A stretch of DNA of 64,000 nt from Chloroflexota bacterium (GCA_028877205.1 JAPPHY010000012.1:1-64000); one strand, 5' to 3'. Shown: positions 42,992 to 53,581, numbered from the stretch's first letter. Notes: generated by a model not told the origin, from the letters alone. A program made the numbers and translations.

Positions 42992-44038
42992 ATGAGAACG
43001 ATTGACCTGCGCAGCGACACGGTTTCCCACCCCTCGCCGGCCATGCGCCGGGCAATGGCCGAGGCCGAGGTTGGCGACGACGGCTGGGGCGACGACCCAA
43101 CCGTAAACCGCCTGCAGGAGCGCGTGGCCGACCTGCTGGGCAAGGAGGCGGCCGTCTTCGTGCCCAGCGGCACCATGGCAAACCTGGCCTCTGTGCTGGC
43201 CCACTGCCGGCGTGGCGAGGAGATTATCGTCGGAGACCAGTCCCACATCTACCTCTACGAATACGGCAGCGTGTCCGCGCTCGGCGGCGTTTCCTACCGG
43301 CAGTTGCCTAACGCGGAGGACGGCACGCTCGACCCCGACATGATGGAGGACGCCATTCGGCCCGTTTCGCCGAGATTCCCCCGCACTGCCGTGGTGTGCC
43401 TGGAGAATACCCACAACCGCTGCAGCGGCCAGCCGCTCACGCGGGAGTACACGGAGACGATTGCGTCCATAGCCCACGAACGCGGCGCCGCACTTCACGT
43501 GGACGGCGCGCGGATCTTCAACGCCGCCGTGTGCCAGGGCGTTCCGGCGGCGGAGTTGGTGCGGGCCGCCGACTCGCTGATGTTCTGTTTCTCCAAGGGC
43601 CTGTCCTGCCCGGTCGGCTCCATTGTCTGTGGCAGCAGCGAGTTCATCGCCACGGTACGCAGGATGCGAAACTCGCTTGGCGGCGGTATGCGGCAGGCGG
43701 GCGTGCTCGCGGCAGCAGGCATGGTGGCACTCGACGAGATGGTAGAGCGGCTTGCGGACGACCACTCCAACGCGCGCAGGCTGGCGCAGGGACTGGCCGG
43801 CATACCGGGCATCCTCATAGACCCAGCCACCATACACACCAACATCGTCATCTTCGAGGTGGCGGACGGTGAACCCGTGGAGTTCATCAGCCGACTGAGG
43901 GAGCACGGCGTGCTCGCGTCCCACACCCACGGCTCCAAGCTGCGCATGGTCACCCACTACGGCATCGAACAGCAAGACATAGACGACGCGCTCAACGCGG
44001 TGGAGTCGGCGGCGAGGGAAGCACTGGGAGTTGCGTGA
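42992..44038 (+). CDS. Threonine aldolase family protein
   Basis: MRTIDLRSDTVSHPSPAMRRAMAEAEVGDDGWGDDPTVNRLQ; LSCPVGSIVCGS PLP-lysine region reads FCFSKGLSCPVGS. Confidence 0.93.
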   Translation: MRTIDLRSDTVSHPSPAMRRAMAEAEVGDDGWGDDPTVNRLQERVADLLGKEAAVFVPSGTMANLASVLAHCRRGEEIIVGDQSHIYLYEYGSVSALGGVSYRQLPNAEDGTLDPDMMEDAIRPVSPRFPRTAVVCLENTHNRCSGQPLTREYTETIASIAHERGAALHVDGARIFNAAVCQGVPAAELVRAADSLMFCFSKGLSCPVGSIVCGSSEFIATVRRMRNSLGGGMRQAGVLAAAGMVALDEMVERLADDHSNARRLAQGLAGIPGILIDPATIHTNIVIFEVADGEPVEFISRLREHGVLASHTHGSKLRMVTHYGIEQQDIDDALNAVESAAREALGVA

Positions 44039-44577
44039 TGACGGGAGTGAGGTCGATCTCCAACGCGCCGGGCATTTCCCCGGTGCGCGCCGGCCTGACA
44101 GCAGGATCGGCGGCGGCTGTCTGCGGCTCGCTGCTGAACCTGCCGCTTCACTCGCCGTCGGACGCTCTGCTGAACAGCGGCACCGTGACCGCCGCATCCC
44201 TCGCGGGTGGACTCGGCGCTGGCCTGCTGTGGCAGGCGCTCGGCCGCACCGCGCGTCGCCCCGCCATCTTCTCGGCCGCCATAGCAGTCGTGTTCATGCT
44301 TGTGACCGCAGCTGCCGCGGCCGGCGAGTCTCAGCTGGAGCGCAGCGTATCCTATCTGGTGCCGCTCGCCGCGCTCACTCTTGGCATCACGGCAGTACTT
44401 ACGCTGCTCCTTATGACTTCCGGCCGCGCGCTGCCGCTGGCCGTGACAATCGTGTCGGTGATTGCAGCGCTGGGCATCGGCGCCGCGCTTGCCGGCATGG
44501 GCGACCAGGAGAGCGGCAGGCTGGAGCTGCCGCCCAGGAGCGCGCCGTGGTCGGCCGCTGGATCCGATCTTGCATGA
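44038..44577 (+). CDS. Hypothetical membrane protein
   Basis: Several hydrophobic segments, start adjoining the threonine aldolase stop. Confidence 0.65.
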   Translation: MTGVRSISNAPGISPVRAGLTAGSAAAVCGSLLNLPLHSPSDALLNSGTVTAASLAGGLGAGLLWQALGRTARRPAIFSAAIAVVFMLVTAAAAAGESQLERSVSYLVPLAALTLGITAVLTLLLMTSGRALPLAVTIVSVIAALGIGAALAGMGDQESGRLELPPRSAPWSAAGSDLA

Positions 44578-44599
44578 TGAACGCTTGGAGAGAACCAAC

Positions 44600-45415
44600 G
44601 TGAGAGTTCACACAGCCAAACTCCTGAAGGCGTCAGTAGCCGCCACACTGACGGTATCGTTGCTGCTTCTGGTCGCCTGCGGCAGCGAACCCGACCCAAC
44701 GCCGACTTCACCACCGGCGCCGACCGCTACACATACGCCATCCCCAACGGCCACCTCTCCCGCTACAGAAGCAGGGGCCACGGACGCACCAGCGGCCACA
44801 GCCACCTCTCCGGCGCCCGCCGCCACAGCCACGGACGAGCCGGTGGCGACCGAGCCGCACCCTACGGAACCCGCCGCTGCGCCCCGGAGCACGGGCGATT
44901 ACGAAGGCTACACGTTCGTTGTGTCGGAAGGCTCGGAGGCCACGTTCACGGTCGAGGAGCAGCTCGCGAGTTTGCCACTGCCTAACGATGCAGTGATGCG
45001 CACAACCGCCCTATCAGGCGAGGTGCATCTGGACGGCAGGCCGTCAGTGGTGGAGGTCGACCTGCAGCGGCTGTCCAGCGACCAGGAGTTCCGTGACAGG
45101 TACGTCCGTAACAGGATGTTCGGCCAGTACCCCGTGGCCGTCTTCACCGTGGAGGACATAGGTGGGATCCCGGACGGCCTGGCCGAGGGCGAGGAGGTCG
45201 CCACGCGGGTGGAGGGTTCGGTCGAGGTCCACGGAGGAGTGTTCCCACTCGAGTTCGAGATTCAGGCGCGAGACGACGGCGACAGCCTGTTCATACTCGG
45301 GCGGACCACGTTCACGTGGGACCAGCTTGAGGTGCCGCGGCCGGAGGCCCGGTCCGTGGTGAGCATAGAGGACGATGTGAGAGTGGAAATACTTCTGGCG
45401 GTCGTTCCGCAATAG
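44600..45415 (+). CDS. YceI-like domain lipoprotein
   Basis: GTG start; lipobox LLLLVACGS; Pro/Thr linker; SEATFTVEEQLASLPLPNDAVMRTTALSGEVHLDG...RNRMFGQYPVAVFTVE. Confidence 0.8.
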   Translation: MRVHTAKLLKASVAATLTVSLLLLVACGSEPDPTPTSPPAPTATHTPSPTATSPATEAGATDAPAATATSPAPAATATDEPVATEPHPTEPAAAPRSTGDYEGYTFVVSEGSEATFTVEEQLASLPLPNDAVMRTTALSGEVHLDGRPSVVEVDLQRLSSDQEFRDRYVRNRMFGQYPVAVFTVEDIGGIPDGLAEGEEVATRVEGSVEVHGGVFPLEFEIQARDDGDSLFILGRTTFTWDQLEVPRPEARSVVSIEDDVRVEILLAVVPQ

Positions 45416-45446
45416 CGGCCGGGCCAGACACCAAGGAGGTATCGCA

Positions 45447-46412
45447 ATGAAGGCAGTCCAGGTATCGCAGACGGGAGGACCGGAGGTCCTGGAGTACAGG
45501 GACGTTGATGACCCGATTGTCGGGCCGGGCCAGGCGATTGTCGACCTGGCCGCTTCGGGCGTGAACTACATGGACGTGTACCTGCGTTCGGGCGCCAATC
45601 AGCCGGCTCTGCCCGTCATCCCTGGTGGAGAGGGCGCGGGCGTCGTGTCCGAGGTGGGCGAGGGCGTCACCGAGGTCGAGGTCGGCGACGTGGTGACCTA
45701 CACCGGCGCCGGCTCATCCTACGCGGAGAGGGTAGCCGTCCCGTCCTGGCGGCTGGTAAAGATGCCGGAGGGCTTGGACGCAGAGGCGGGCGCAGCCGTA
45801 ATGCTCCAGGGCATGACCGCCCACTACCTCTGCCACTCCACCTACCCATTGAAGCCCGGCGACGTCTGTCTGGTGCACTCGGCCGCCGGCGGCGTTGGGC
45901 TGCTGCTGACGCAGATGTCCAAGGCGCTCGGAGCCACCGTCATCGCCACGGTGTCCACGGAGGAGAAGGCGGAGCTTGCCCGCGGCGCCGGCGCCGACCA
46001 CGTGATCAACTACGCAGAGCAGGACTTCGCGGCTGAGGTTGAGCGCATCACCGATGGAGCGGGCGTACAGGTTGCCTACGATGCGGTCGGCCTCTCCACC
46101 TACGAGGGAAGCCTCGCCTGTCTGGCCCCTCGCGGCATGCTCGCTCTCTATGGACAGGCCAGCGGCCCGGTCCCGCCCATCGCAACCGCCATTCTGGGCC
46201 GGAAGTCGCTGTTCCTGACGCGCCCCTCGCTGGGCACCTACACCGCCACCAGAGAGGAGCTTCTCCAGCGCGCGGGCGACGTGCTCGGCTGGATGAAGTC
46301 GGGCACGCTGGACGTGCGCATCCACGACAGGTTCCCGCTGAGCGACGCCTCGGAGGCGCACAGGCAGCTGGAGGGCCGCCTGACCACGGGCAAGCTGCTG
46401 CTGATTCCATAG
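45447..46412 (+). CDS. NADPH:quinone oxidoreductase-like (MDR family)
   Basis: MKAVQVSQTGGPEVLEYRDVDDP; CLVHSAAGGVGLLLTQMSKALGATVIATVSTEEKAELARGAGADHVINY. Confidence 0.92.
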   Translation: MKAVQVSQTGGPEVLEYRDVDDPIVGPGQAIVDLAASGVNYMDVYLRSGANQPALPVIPGGEGAGVVSEVGEGVTEVEVGDVVTYTGAGSSYAERVAVPSWRLVKMPEGLDAEAGAAVMLQGMTAHYLCHSTYPLKPGDVCLVHSAAGGVGLLLTQMSKALGATVIATVSTEEKAELARGAGADHVINYAEQDFAAEVERITDGAGVQVAYDAVGLSTYEGSLACLAPRGMLALYGQASGPVPPIATAILGRKSLFLTRPSLGTYTATREELLQRAGDVLGWMKSGTLDVRIHDRFPLSDASEAHRQLEGRLTTGKLLLIP

Positions 46413-46443
46413 AGCGCTCTCCGCGGGGCCGAAGGAGTCGCCA

Positions 46444-47154
46444 TTGGGCACCAAGCGGGACGACATACGCGAACGCATCCGGTCGCTGAGGGAACGCGTA
46501 GCGCGCGCCGCTGAGCGTGCGGGCCGCGACCCGGCGGCCGTGACGCTGCTCGGCGCGTGCAAGACCGTCGACCGCGACAGGGTGTTGCAGGCGGTTGAGT
46601 TCGGCGTGGACCACCTCGGCGAGAACTTCGTTCAGGAGGCTGAGGCGAAGTTTGGCGGGATGGAGCGCCCGGCTGCGCTCCCCGGTCTCCACCTCATCGG
46701 CCATCTCCAGTCGAACAAGGTGAGGCGCGCCGTCGCCCTGTTCGACGCGATCCAGTCCGTGGACAGCGTTCGCCTGCTGTCGCGCATAGACGCAGCGGCA
46801 AAGGAATTGGACCGGCTGGTGGACGTCTACGTTCAGGTCAACCTGGCGGGAGAGGCCACCAAGGAGGGCGTGAGTCCGAGTGAAGTCGGAAAACTCGCGG
46901 AGCACGCTGCGGCCTGCGGGAGCGTGAGGCTGGCGGGGCTGATGGCCGTGCCACCCCACGCGCAGGATCCGGAGGACGCGCGGCCGTACTTCAGGATGCT
47001 CAGGGAGATGCGGGACGAGGTGTGCAGGCTGGACGCTTGCACCGGCGCATCACTTGGCCTGTCGATGGGCATGACTGCGGACTTCGAGGTTGCCATCGAA
47101 GAGGGCGCCACGCTGGTGAGGGTCGGCTCAGCGATCTGGGGCGCCAGACCATAG
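46444..47154 (+). CDS. YggS/PROSC-family PLP homeostasis protein
   Basis: TTG start; TLLGACKT...VDHLGENFVQEAEAKF; HLIGHLQSNKVRRAV; LSMGMTADFEVAIEEGATLVRVGSAIWG. Confidence 0.92.
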   Translation: MGTKRDDIRERIRSLRERVARAAERAGRDPAAVTLLGACKTVDRDRVLQAVEFGVDHLGENFVQEAEAKFGGMERPAALPGLHLIGHLQSNKVRRAVALFDAIQSVDSVRLLSRIDAAAKELDRLVDVYVQVNLAGEATKEGVSPSEVGKLAEHAAACGSVRLAGLMAVPPHAQDPEDARPYFRMLREMRDEVCRLDACTGASLGLSMGMTADFEVAIEEGATLVRVGSAIWGARP

Positions 47155-47164
47155 CTACCTACCG

Positions 47165-47848
47165 CTAGCCGGGCTGCGACCGTTCGGCGGCCAGGTCTCG
47201 ATAGAGGTCCACCGCGTTTTCGAGCTCTGCTGCGCGCAGGTTTGACCAGTCGATCACGTCCGCTGTTTGGCGCACGAGTCCCACCACCATCGCGGCCTGC
47301 AACTGAGAACTGCCGTCCACGCCGGTGTTCAGGTTGTACCAGAACAGGGTCGCGCTGTCGGCACGCTGGTCGGCGAAGATGCGGCCCAGGATTGCTATGC
47401 TGTAGTTCTGCATAGCCAACCTCGCGGAGTCGGTCGTTGGGTCGAGTCCGTCCACGCGCAGGCCGATTATGGGGTCGGTATCGGAGATTTCGAACTCCGC
47501 GCCAAGGTACTGGGCCTGCCCCTGCGCGCCCCACTCCCTCAGCGCCGAGTCCACGCTCCGCTGCAGCCAGACGTCGTAGGCCGCGGCCTCCTCGGAGAGT
47601 CCGACGGCGGGTGTCACCTCTTGCGGAGAGGGGCCGCCCCGCGGCGACGCCAAAAGAGGAATCATCAGCGACCCAATCAGCGACGCGGCCACGACTCCCA
47701 CCACAACCATCTTGAGCGTGGAGAACCCCTTGCTTTCTGTGCGAGGGCCGTCCACTATGGGACGGTCTGCAAGGTCCTCCACGTCCTTCGGGTCAGGGTA
47801 CTCCCACTCCTCGTATTCGTCGTTGGGGCCGCCTCGGTTGCTCAGCAT
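47165..47848 (-). CDS. Hypothetical single-TM protein
   Basis: 227 aa, acidic N-terminus then one TM segment (MVVVGVVAASLIGSLMIPLL). Confidence 0.75.
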   Translation of the reverse strand: MLSNRGGPNDEYEEWEYPDPKDVEDLADRPIVDGPRTESKGFSTLKMVVVGVVAASLIGSLMIPLLASPRGGPSPQEVTPAVGLSEEAAAYDVWLQRSVDSALREWGAQGQAQYLGAEFEISDTDPIIGLRVDGLDPTTDSARLAMQNYSIAILGRIFADQRADSATLFWYNLNTGVDGSSQLQAAMVVGLVRQTADVIDWSNLRAAELENAVDLYRDLAAERSQPG

Positions 47849-47920
47849 GGCAGCATTCTAGGTGAGAACGAGTTCAGGCGCAAACGGCACCCGAGCCTGC
47901 ATGTGCCTCCACCACCGTTG

Positions 47921-48006
47921 CCGCTCGTGGTGAGCTTGTCGAACCATGAGCGGGAAGACACCGTCGTCGTTCATCCGCCCGCCCTTCGACAGGCTCAGGA
48001 CGAGCG
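47921..48006. repeat. Intergenic palindromic repeat element
   Basis: TGAGCTTGTCGAA (47931-47943) and TTCGACAGGCTCA (47985-47997). Confidence 0.85.
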
Positions 48007-48125
48007 GAGTCGTAGCCGCTGGCCCCCACTCTTGCGCTTCGCTCCGCTCGGATTGACAATGGGGTGCATCCATCGCCGCTTTAGCGGGACGGGCCGCACC
48101 AAAGCCTCGCAGGAGGAGGATGAGC

Positions 48126-48422
48126 ATGACCACAAAGGAGAAGAAGTTCTCGTACCACTGGGGTTCCGGCGTAGTTGCGGAGGAGGCACAGGTGGAGGGC
48201 AAGTACCACCTGCCCACCTTGCAGCTGCTGAGGTACACGGAGGGCGAGGCGGCCGGACAGATTGCCGTTCGGTTCTGCCACTACGGCCACAGCGGCAGCT
48301 TCAATCGCACTCCCCTGCTCATGTCGCCCGACGAGCTGTCGGACATGGGCAAGGCATTGCGGGATACGCCTGAGCTGCTAGTGCTCCTCAGGCGGTTGCT
48401 CGCCGCCGTTCCCGCAGAGTAG
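48126..48422 (+). CDS. Hypothetical protein
   Basis: MTTKEKKFSYHWGSGVVAEEAQVEGKYHLPTLQLLRYTEG...; short, no recognised domain. Confidence 0.65.
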   Translation: MTTKEKKFSYHWGSGVVAEEAQVEGKYHLPTLQLLRYTEGEAAGQIAVRFCHYGHSGSFNRTPLLMSPDELSDMGKALRDTPELLVLLRRLLAAVPAE

Positions 48423-48430
48423 CCGCGCCG

Positions 48431-49120
48431 TCAGCCGCCGGATGCGTGATTGTGGCCGCGCAACCAGCGGTACACAAGCGCGCCTGCCGCGGCTCCGAGA
48501 AACGGCCCCGCCCAGTATACCCAGTGGCTCGACCACACCCAGCCGCTCAGCGCCGGCCCGAACGACCTCGCCGGGTTCATCGACGCCCCCGAAACCGGCC
48601 CGCCGAACGTGGACTCCAGCGCAACCGTCATCCCTATCGCCAGCGCAGCCGCGTGTCCGGCTGCGCGCACGTCCGTGGCCACCGCCATGATGACGAACAT
48701 CAGGATGAATGTCAGCGCCACCTCCATGCCCAGCGACTGCACGTCGCTGCCGGACGGCAGGGTTGAGCCCATGTCGCCCACGCGACCGAAGAGCAGCAGG
48801 TGCCCTCCGCCGGCCGCGGCTGCCCCGGTCAACTGCGCGCCCCAGTACACCGGCACCTCTCGCCAGGGAAAGTGGCGAGTCAGGGCAAAGCCAAGCGTGA
48901 CCGCCGGGTTGATGTGGGCACCGGAGATGTGGCCCGTAGAGTAGATCATGGCGGCAACGATCATGCCGAAGGTGAGTGAGATGCCCAGGTGGCCTATGCT
49001 CCCGCCGGACACCTCGTCGACGATGATTGCGCCTGCGCCCGCGAATACAAGGCCCGCAGTGCCAAGCGCCTCAGCCGCTGCACGCCGCAGGACGGTGTCT
49101 CTGCTGCCCGCGTCCGGCAA
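48431..49120 (-). CDS. MIP-family channel (aquaporin/aquaglyceroporin)
   Basis: 229 aa, six TM; two NPA motifs SGAHINPAVTLGFAL and SGASMNPARSFGPAL. Confidence 0.95.
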   Translation of the reverse strand: MPDAGSRDTVLRRAAAEALGTAGLVFAGAGAIIVDEVSGGSIGHLGISLTFGMIVAAMIYSTGHISGAHINPAVTLGFALTRHFPWREVPVYWGAQLTGAAAAGGGHLLLFGRVGDMGSTLPSGSDVQSLGMEVALTFILMFVIMAVATDVRAAGHAAALAIGMTVALESTFGGPVSGASMNPARSFGPALSGWVWSSHWVYWAGPFLGAAAGALVYRWLRGHNHASGG

Positions 49121-49123
49121 GGG

Positions 49124-49789
49124 CTAGTACCTTGAGACGTTGATCTCGGTCATCTTCCCTGTGACCATAAAGATGACTCGCTCTGCAATGTTGGTGGCGC
49201 GGTCGGCAATGCGCTCCAGGTCGTGGGCCACCCACAACAGGTAGGTGGCTCGCTGAATGCTGTTGGTGTCCTGCACCATGAAGAAGATCAGCTCCCTGTA
49301 CACCTGGTCGTAGAGCGCGTCCACGTCGTCGTCGTCGTTGCAGACGGCCAGCGCCGCCACGGTGTCCCTGTGCACCAGCGAGTCCAGGCTTCGCCGCAGC
49401 ATGTCGGTCACCATCTCTGACATCCTGGGCAGGTCGATGAGCGGTTTCAGTGGAGGCTCACCTTCCATCATCAAGCAGATCTTCGCAATGCCCTCCGCGT
49501 AGTCGCCCATGCGCTCCAGCTCTACGGCTATGTGCAGCATGGTGATGATGCTGCGCAGATCGCCGGCCATCGGCTGCTGCGTGGCGATCAGCTCGATGCA
49601 CTGCTCCTCGAGGTTGTACCTCTTGCTGTCTATGAAGTCGTCCTCGCGAATCACCTGGCGTGCGCCCTCCGCGTCCCTCCGTTTTAGCGCGTCCAGGGAC
49701 TTTGCGATCGCCTTCTCCACCATGCTCCCAAGGATGAGAAGGTCGCTCTGGAGCATCCTCAAGTGCCTGTCGAAGTCCGTTCTAACCAT
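49124..49789 (-). CDS. phoU: Phosphate transport regulator PhoU
   Basis: MVRTDFDRHLRMLQSDLLILGSMVEKAIAKSLDAL; LRSIITMLHIAVELERMGDYAEGIAKI; start set inside the longer ORF 49124-50464. Confidence 0.94.
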   Translation of the reverse strand: MVRTDFDRHLRMLQSDLLILGSMVEKAIAKSLDALKRRDAEGARQVIREDDFIDSKRYNLEEQCIELIATQQPMAGDLRSIITMLHIAVELERMGDYAEGIAKICLMMEGEPPLKPLIDLPRMSEMVTDMLRRSLDSLVHRDTVAALAVCNDDDDVDALYDQVYRELIFFMVQDTNSIQRATYLLWVAHDLERIADRATNIAERVIFMVTGKMTEINVSRY

Positions 49790-49818
49790 GACTCCACCTC
49801 CCTGCGTGCGCCTGTCCA

Positions 49819-50661
49819 TCAGCTGAAGCGGCCCGTGATGTAAGCCTCCGTGTGCTCGCTCTTGGGGTTGGTGAAGACCTCGCTGGTGGGTCCGTACTCC
49901 ACCAGGTATCCGGCCTTGTCCTGGTCCATCATCAGGAACGCCGTGTGGTGCGAGACCCTGGCGGCCTGCTGCATGTTGTGAGTCACGATGATGATGGTGA
50001 CCTCCTGCGACAGCTCGCGAATCAGCTCCTCCACGGCCAGCGTGGCCATTGGATCGAGTGCCGAGCACGGCTCGTCCATCAGGATGACCTCGGGTTCCAC
50101 CGCCAGCGCCCGCGCGATGCAGAGCCGCTGCTGCTGGCCCCCTGAGAGCTGGAGGGCGCTCTGCTTCAGCCGGTCCTTCACCTCGTCCCAGAGCGCAGCG
50201 CGCCGCAGCGACCGCTCCACCCGCTCGCTCGTGTTGCCGCTGATGCCGTTCACCTTCAGCCCGAACGCCACGTTCTCGAAAATCGACTTCGGAAACGGGT
50301 TGGGCTTCTGGAACACCATCCCGATGCGGCTGCGCAGCTCCACGGGGTCGACGCCGGCGCCGTAGATGTTCTCGCCCTGATAAAGCACTTCGCCCTTCAC
50401 GTGGCCGCCGGAGGACATCTCGTGCATACGGTTCAGGCAGCGAACCAGCGTGCTCTTGCCGCACCCGGACGGGCCTATTATGGCGCTAACCCGCCTGGAG
50501 TACAGCGACAGGGAGATGTCCTTGAGCGCACGGTTCTCGCCGTAGTACGCCTGGAGTTCGCGCACGTCAATGACCGACTCAGGTGTCGCGTCCCTGGCAG
50601 GTTCCACCGCTGCCTCCGCCGTTGTAGTCTGGGGCAGATTCAAGAAGTTCTCCGTCACCAT
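49819..50661 (-). CDS. pstB: Phosphate ABC transporter ATP-binding protein PstB
   Basis: [54 protein letters not shown]. Confidence 0.97.
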   Translation of the reverse strand: MVTENFLNLPQTTTAEAAVEPARDATPESVIDVRELQAYYGENRALKDISLSLYSRRVSAIIGPSGCGKSTLVRCLNRMHEMSSGGHVKGEVLYQGENIYGAGVDPVELRSRIGMVFQKPNPFPKSIFENVAFGLKVNGISGNTSERVERSLRRAALWDEVKDRLKQSALQLSGGQQQRLCIARALAVEPEVILMDEPCSALDPMATLAVEELIRELSQEVTIIIVTHNMQQAARVSHHTAFLMMDQDKAGYLVEYGPTSEVFTNPKSEHTEAYITGRFS

Positions 50662-51545
50662 CTGCTTCTCCTAGAGTATATGTTGCGCAGGGTTATCGCA
50701 ACCGCATTCATAAGCATCAGCACCACCAGCAGCACTATGATTCCGGCCGCTGCGTTCTCCCGGAATTCCGGCAGGGGCTTGCTGATCCAGCTGTAAATCT
50801 GCACGGGCAGCACCGTGAACGAGTCCGTTGGGGTGGTGGGGACGAACAGGACGGTGGTGAACGCCCCGATTGCTATCAGGGGCGCCGTCTCCCCCACGGC
50901 CCTTGCAAGCGCGAGGATGAAGCCGGTCAGTATGGTCGGCATGGCCGCTGGAAGCACCTGGAAACGGACGGCCTGCCAGCGTGTGGAGCCGAGCGCCATC
51001 GCCGCCTCGCGGATGGTCGGCGGCACCGACCGCAGACCCTCGCGCGCCGCCACGACTATTATCGGCAGGATGAGCAGCGCCAGCGTGAGCGCACCCGCCA
51101 GCACGCTGCGGCCGAGCCCCATCCAGTACACGAAGATTGCCAGCCCCAGCAGCCCGTATACCACCGATGGCACCCCCGCAAGGTTGTTGATGTTGATTTC
51201 CACGATTCTGGTGAACCAGTTGCGAACGGCGAACTCCTCCAGATAGATTGCTGCCCCTACGCCTGCAACCATTGCGAATACGGCTGTCAGTGACATCACC
51301 CAGAGCGTACCTGCCAGCGCCGACTTGGCCCCGGCCTTCTCCGCCTGGTAGTGCGGAAAGCTGTTTATGAACTCAAGGCTCAGTACGCCGATGCCGTCCC
51401 GGAGAACATCAAGCAGCAACGCCGCCAGGGCCACCATGCCCAGGGACGTCGCCAGTATCGCCAGCAAGATGAAGGCGGTCCCTCGTGCCTTGCGGACTGT
51501 TCGGCTCATGGGGATGGGTCTGTCACGAGCAATCGCGGGAATCAA
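50655..51545 (-). CDS. pstA: Phosphate ABC transporter permease PstA
   Basis: [45 protein letters not shown]-type [15 protein letters not shown]. Confidence 0.95.
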   Translation of the reverse strand: MIPAIARDRPIPMSRTVRKARGTAFILLAILATSLGMVALAALLLDVLRDGIGVLSLEFINSFPHYQAEKAGAKSALAGTLWVMSLTAVFAMVAGVGAAIYLEEFAVRNWFTRIVEININNLAGVPSVVYGLLGLAIFVYWMGLGRSVLAGALTLALLILPIIVVAAREGLRSVPPTIREAAMALGSTRWQAVRFQVLPAAMPTILTGFILALARAVGETAPLIAIGAFTTVLFVPTTPTDSFTVLPVQIYSWISKPLPEFRENAAAGIIVLLVVLMLMNAVAITLRNIYSRRSRW

Positions 51546-52465
51546 TCGTAAATCTCCCTGAATCTCGCCAGCACGGCCTGCGCCAGCATGTTGATCGACA
51601 GCGTAAATATGAACAGCAGCAACCCCACGGCAAAGACGCTTTGGTATTCCACGCCGCCCCGTTCGGTGTCGCCGAAGACCACCTGGGCGATATACGCCGT
51701 CATGGTCTGCATGGGCTCGAGTGGGTTTGCGGAGAAGTTCGCGATGCTCCCGGCCGCGATGGTCACTATCATCGTCTCACCGACGGCCCGCGCAAGCGCC
51801 AGCAGTGCGGCCGCCACGATTCCAGACAGCGCCGCCGGCACCACCACCTTCACCGATACCTGGAAGCGATCCGATCCCACGGCGTAGGCACCCTCTCGCA
51901 GGGACGCGGGCACGGCGCGCATCGCGTCCTCGCTGAGGGACGCCACCATGGGAATCAGCATCACGCCCATCGCCATCGCCGCCCCAAGCGCCGTGAACGG
52001 GGTTTCCGTGGAGAACAAGGGCTTGATGATAGTTGGGTTGATGAACGAGATTGCGAAGTAGCCGAGCACGACAGTGGGAATGCCCGCCAGAACCTCCAGC
52101 ACCGGCTTGACTATCGACCGTACGCCCTCCGGGGCGTACTCGCTCAGGTAGACGGCCGTCAGCAGCCCCACAGGCACTGCTATAGCGAGAGCCGCGAAGG
52201 ATATAACCACCGTGGCCGACAGAAGGGGCAGCACGCCGAACTGCTTGTTCGAGAACAGAGGCGTCCACTCGGTGCCAGTCAGAAACTCGAACACCGGCAC
52301 CTCGCGGAAGAACTGCAGCGCGCCCTCCAGCAGCACGATGACTATACCCACGGTGGTCCCAATGGACGCCAGGGCGCACATAAACAGGAATGCGAGGATG
52401 GGAGCTTCCCGCATCCTCTGCCGGAGGCGCCTGTTCCTCGAATATTCGGCGATGAGGTTCGCCAA
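51542..52465 (-). CDS. pstC: Phosphate ABC transporter permease PstC
   Basis: EWTPLFSNKQFGVLPLLSATVVIS, GIPTVVLGYFAISFI, ARAVGETMIVTIAAG; TTG start at 52465 adjoining pstS. Confidence 0.93.
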   Translation of the reverse strand: MANLIAEYSRNRRLRQRMREAPILAFLFMCALASIGTTVGIVIVLLEGALQFFREVPVFEFLTGTEWTPLFSNKQFGVLPLLSATVVISFAALAIAVPVGLLTAVYLSEYAPEGVRSIVKPVLEVLAGIPTVVLGYFAISFINPTIIKPLFSTETPFTALGAAMAMGVMLIPMVASLSEDAMRAVPASLREGAYAVGSDRFQVSVKVVVPAALSGIVAAALLALARAVGETMIVTIAAGSIANFSANPLEPMQTMTAYIAQVVFGDTERGGVEYQSVFAVGLLLFIFTLSINMLAQAVLARFREIYD

Positions 52466-52466
52466 C

Positions 52467-53501
52467 CTACTGCGTCCTCTCCAGCACGTCTTCGATCGGT
52501 GAACCGGCAGGCACGTCCTTGAACACCGATCCGGTAGTGCGACTGTCCAGCCTGTCCAGTGCCCAGGCGTAGATCTCCGGCGGAAGTGGCACGTAGCCCA
52601 CGGCCGTGACAAGGCTGGGCGCCTGCTCGATGTAGAACCTGACGAACTCCTCCACCTCCGGGCGCTCGTCCAGCGTGTCGCCCCTAACGTAGATAAAGAT
52701 CGCCCTGGCGAGAGGCAGGTAGTCGCCGGCTTCCACCGTCTCCGCAGAGGGCTCTACGCACTCTCCCGTCGCCGGATTCACTATGTGGACTCCCTTCACC
52801 AGCTCCTGGTATTGCGCGTAATACGCCAGCCCAAAGTACCCGATGCCTCCGGGCGAGCCGTTCACGCCCTGCGCTATCAGGGGGTCCTCTTCCGTCGCAA
52901 GGTCCATGTCACCCCTGTGTGCACCGCTCTCGTGCATGATCGCCTCGGTGAAGTAGTCGAATGTGCCGGACGCCGTCGTGGGTCCGTACAACCTCAGCGT
53001 CTCGTCCGGAAACGACGGATCCACCTGGTTCCAGTTCGTGACCACGCCCTGGGCGTCAGGCCCGAAGATCGTCGCCAGGTGCTCCACCGTCAGGCACTCC
53101 GCCCAGTCGTTGCCGGGACTCACCACCACCGACAGTGCATCGAAGGCCACGGGAATCTCTATGACCTCGATGCCGTTCTCCGCGCACGTGTCCAACTCCG
53201 ACTCTTTCGACGGCCTGGACGCATCCCACACGTCGATCTCACCGGCGCACATCGCCCGACCGCCCGCGCCCGTGCCCGTCGACGCCACGTTGACCCGTAC
53301 ACCGGGCTGGACAAAGTTGAACTCCACTGCCATCGCCTCGCTAATTGGGAACACCGTGCTCGATCCGGTCACGGCCACTTCTCCTTTTGGTTCCCCGCAT
53401 GCCGCTGTCAATCCCAGCATTAGTAGTGCCATGAAGAGGGCTCCCGAAATAGATCGGAAGCCCGCAAGTCCAGTCTTGGTTGTCGCGGTTACCAGTCTCA
53501 T
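52467..53501 (-). CDS. pstS: Phosphate-binding lipoprotein PstS
   Basis: Lipobox LTAACG; VAVTGSSTVFPISEAMAVEF; ASRPSKESELDTC; YGPTTASGTFDYFTEAIM. Confidence 0.95.
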   Translation of the reverse strand: MRLVTATTKTGLAGFRSISGALFMALLMLGLTAACGEPKGEVAVTGSSTVFPISEAMAVEFNFVQPGVRVNVASTGTGAGGRAMCAGEIDVWDASRPSKESELDTCAENGIEVIEIPVAFDALSVVVSPGNDWAECLTVEHLATIFGPDAQGVVTNWNQVDPSFPDETLRLYGPTTASGTFDYFTEAIMHESGAHRGDMDLATEEDPLIAQGVNGSPGGIGYFGLAYYAQYQELVKGVHIVNPATGECVEPSAETVEAGDYLPLARAIFIYVRGDTLDERPEVEEFVRFYIEQAPSLVTAVGYVPLPPEIYAWALDRLDSRTTGSVFKDVPAGSPIEDVLERTQ

Positions 53502-53542
53502 CCTTGGTTTATCGAACCTCCGTCCAAGTCTATGGATGCACC

Positions 53543-53581
53543 GTTAACGGCTCGTTAACCTGAGTTTAAGTGACCGTTAAG
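53543..53581 (-). promoter_or_regulatory. PHO-box-like array 1 (four 11-bp-phased units)
   Basis: TTAA cores at 53544, 53555, 53566 and 53577, exactly 11 bp apart; coding-strand consensus (C/G)TTAAC. Confidence 0.75.

Noticed and set aside
49124-50464. 446 aa ORF as one protein
   Set aside because: Upstream part is an out-of-frame reading of pstB; PhoU starts at 49789.
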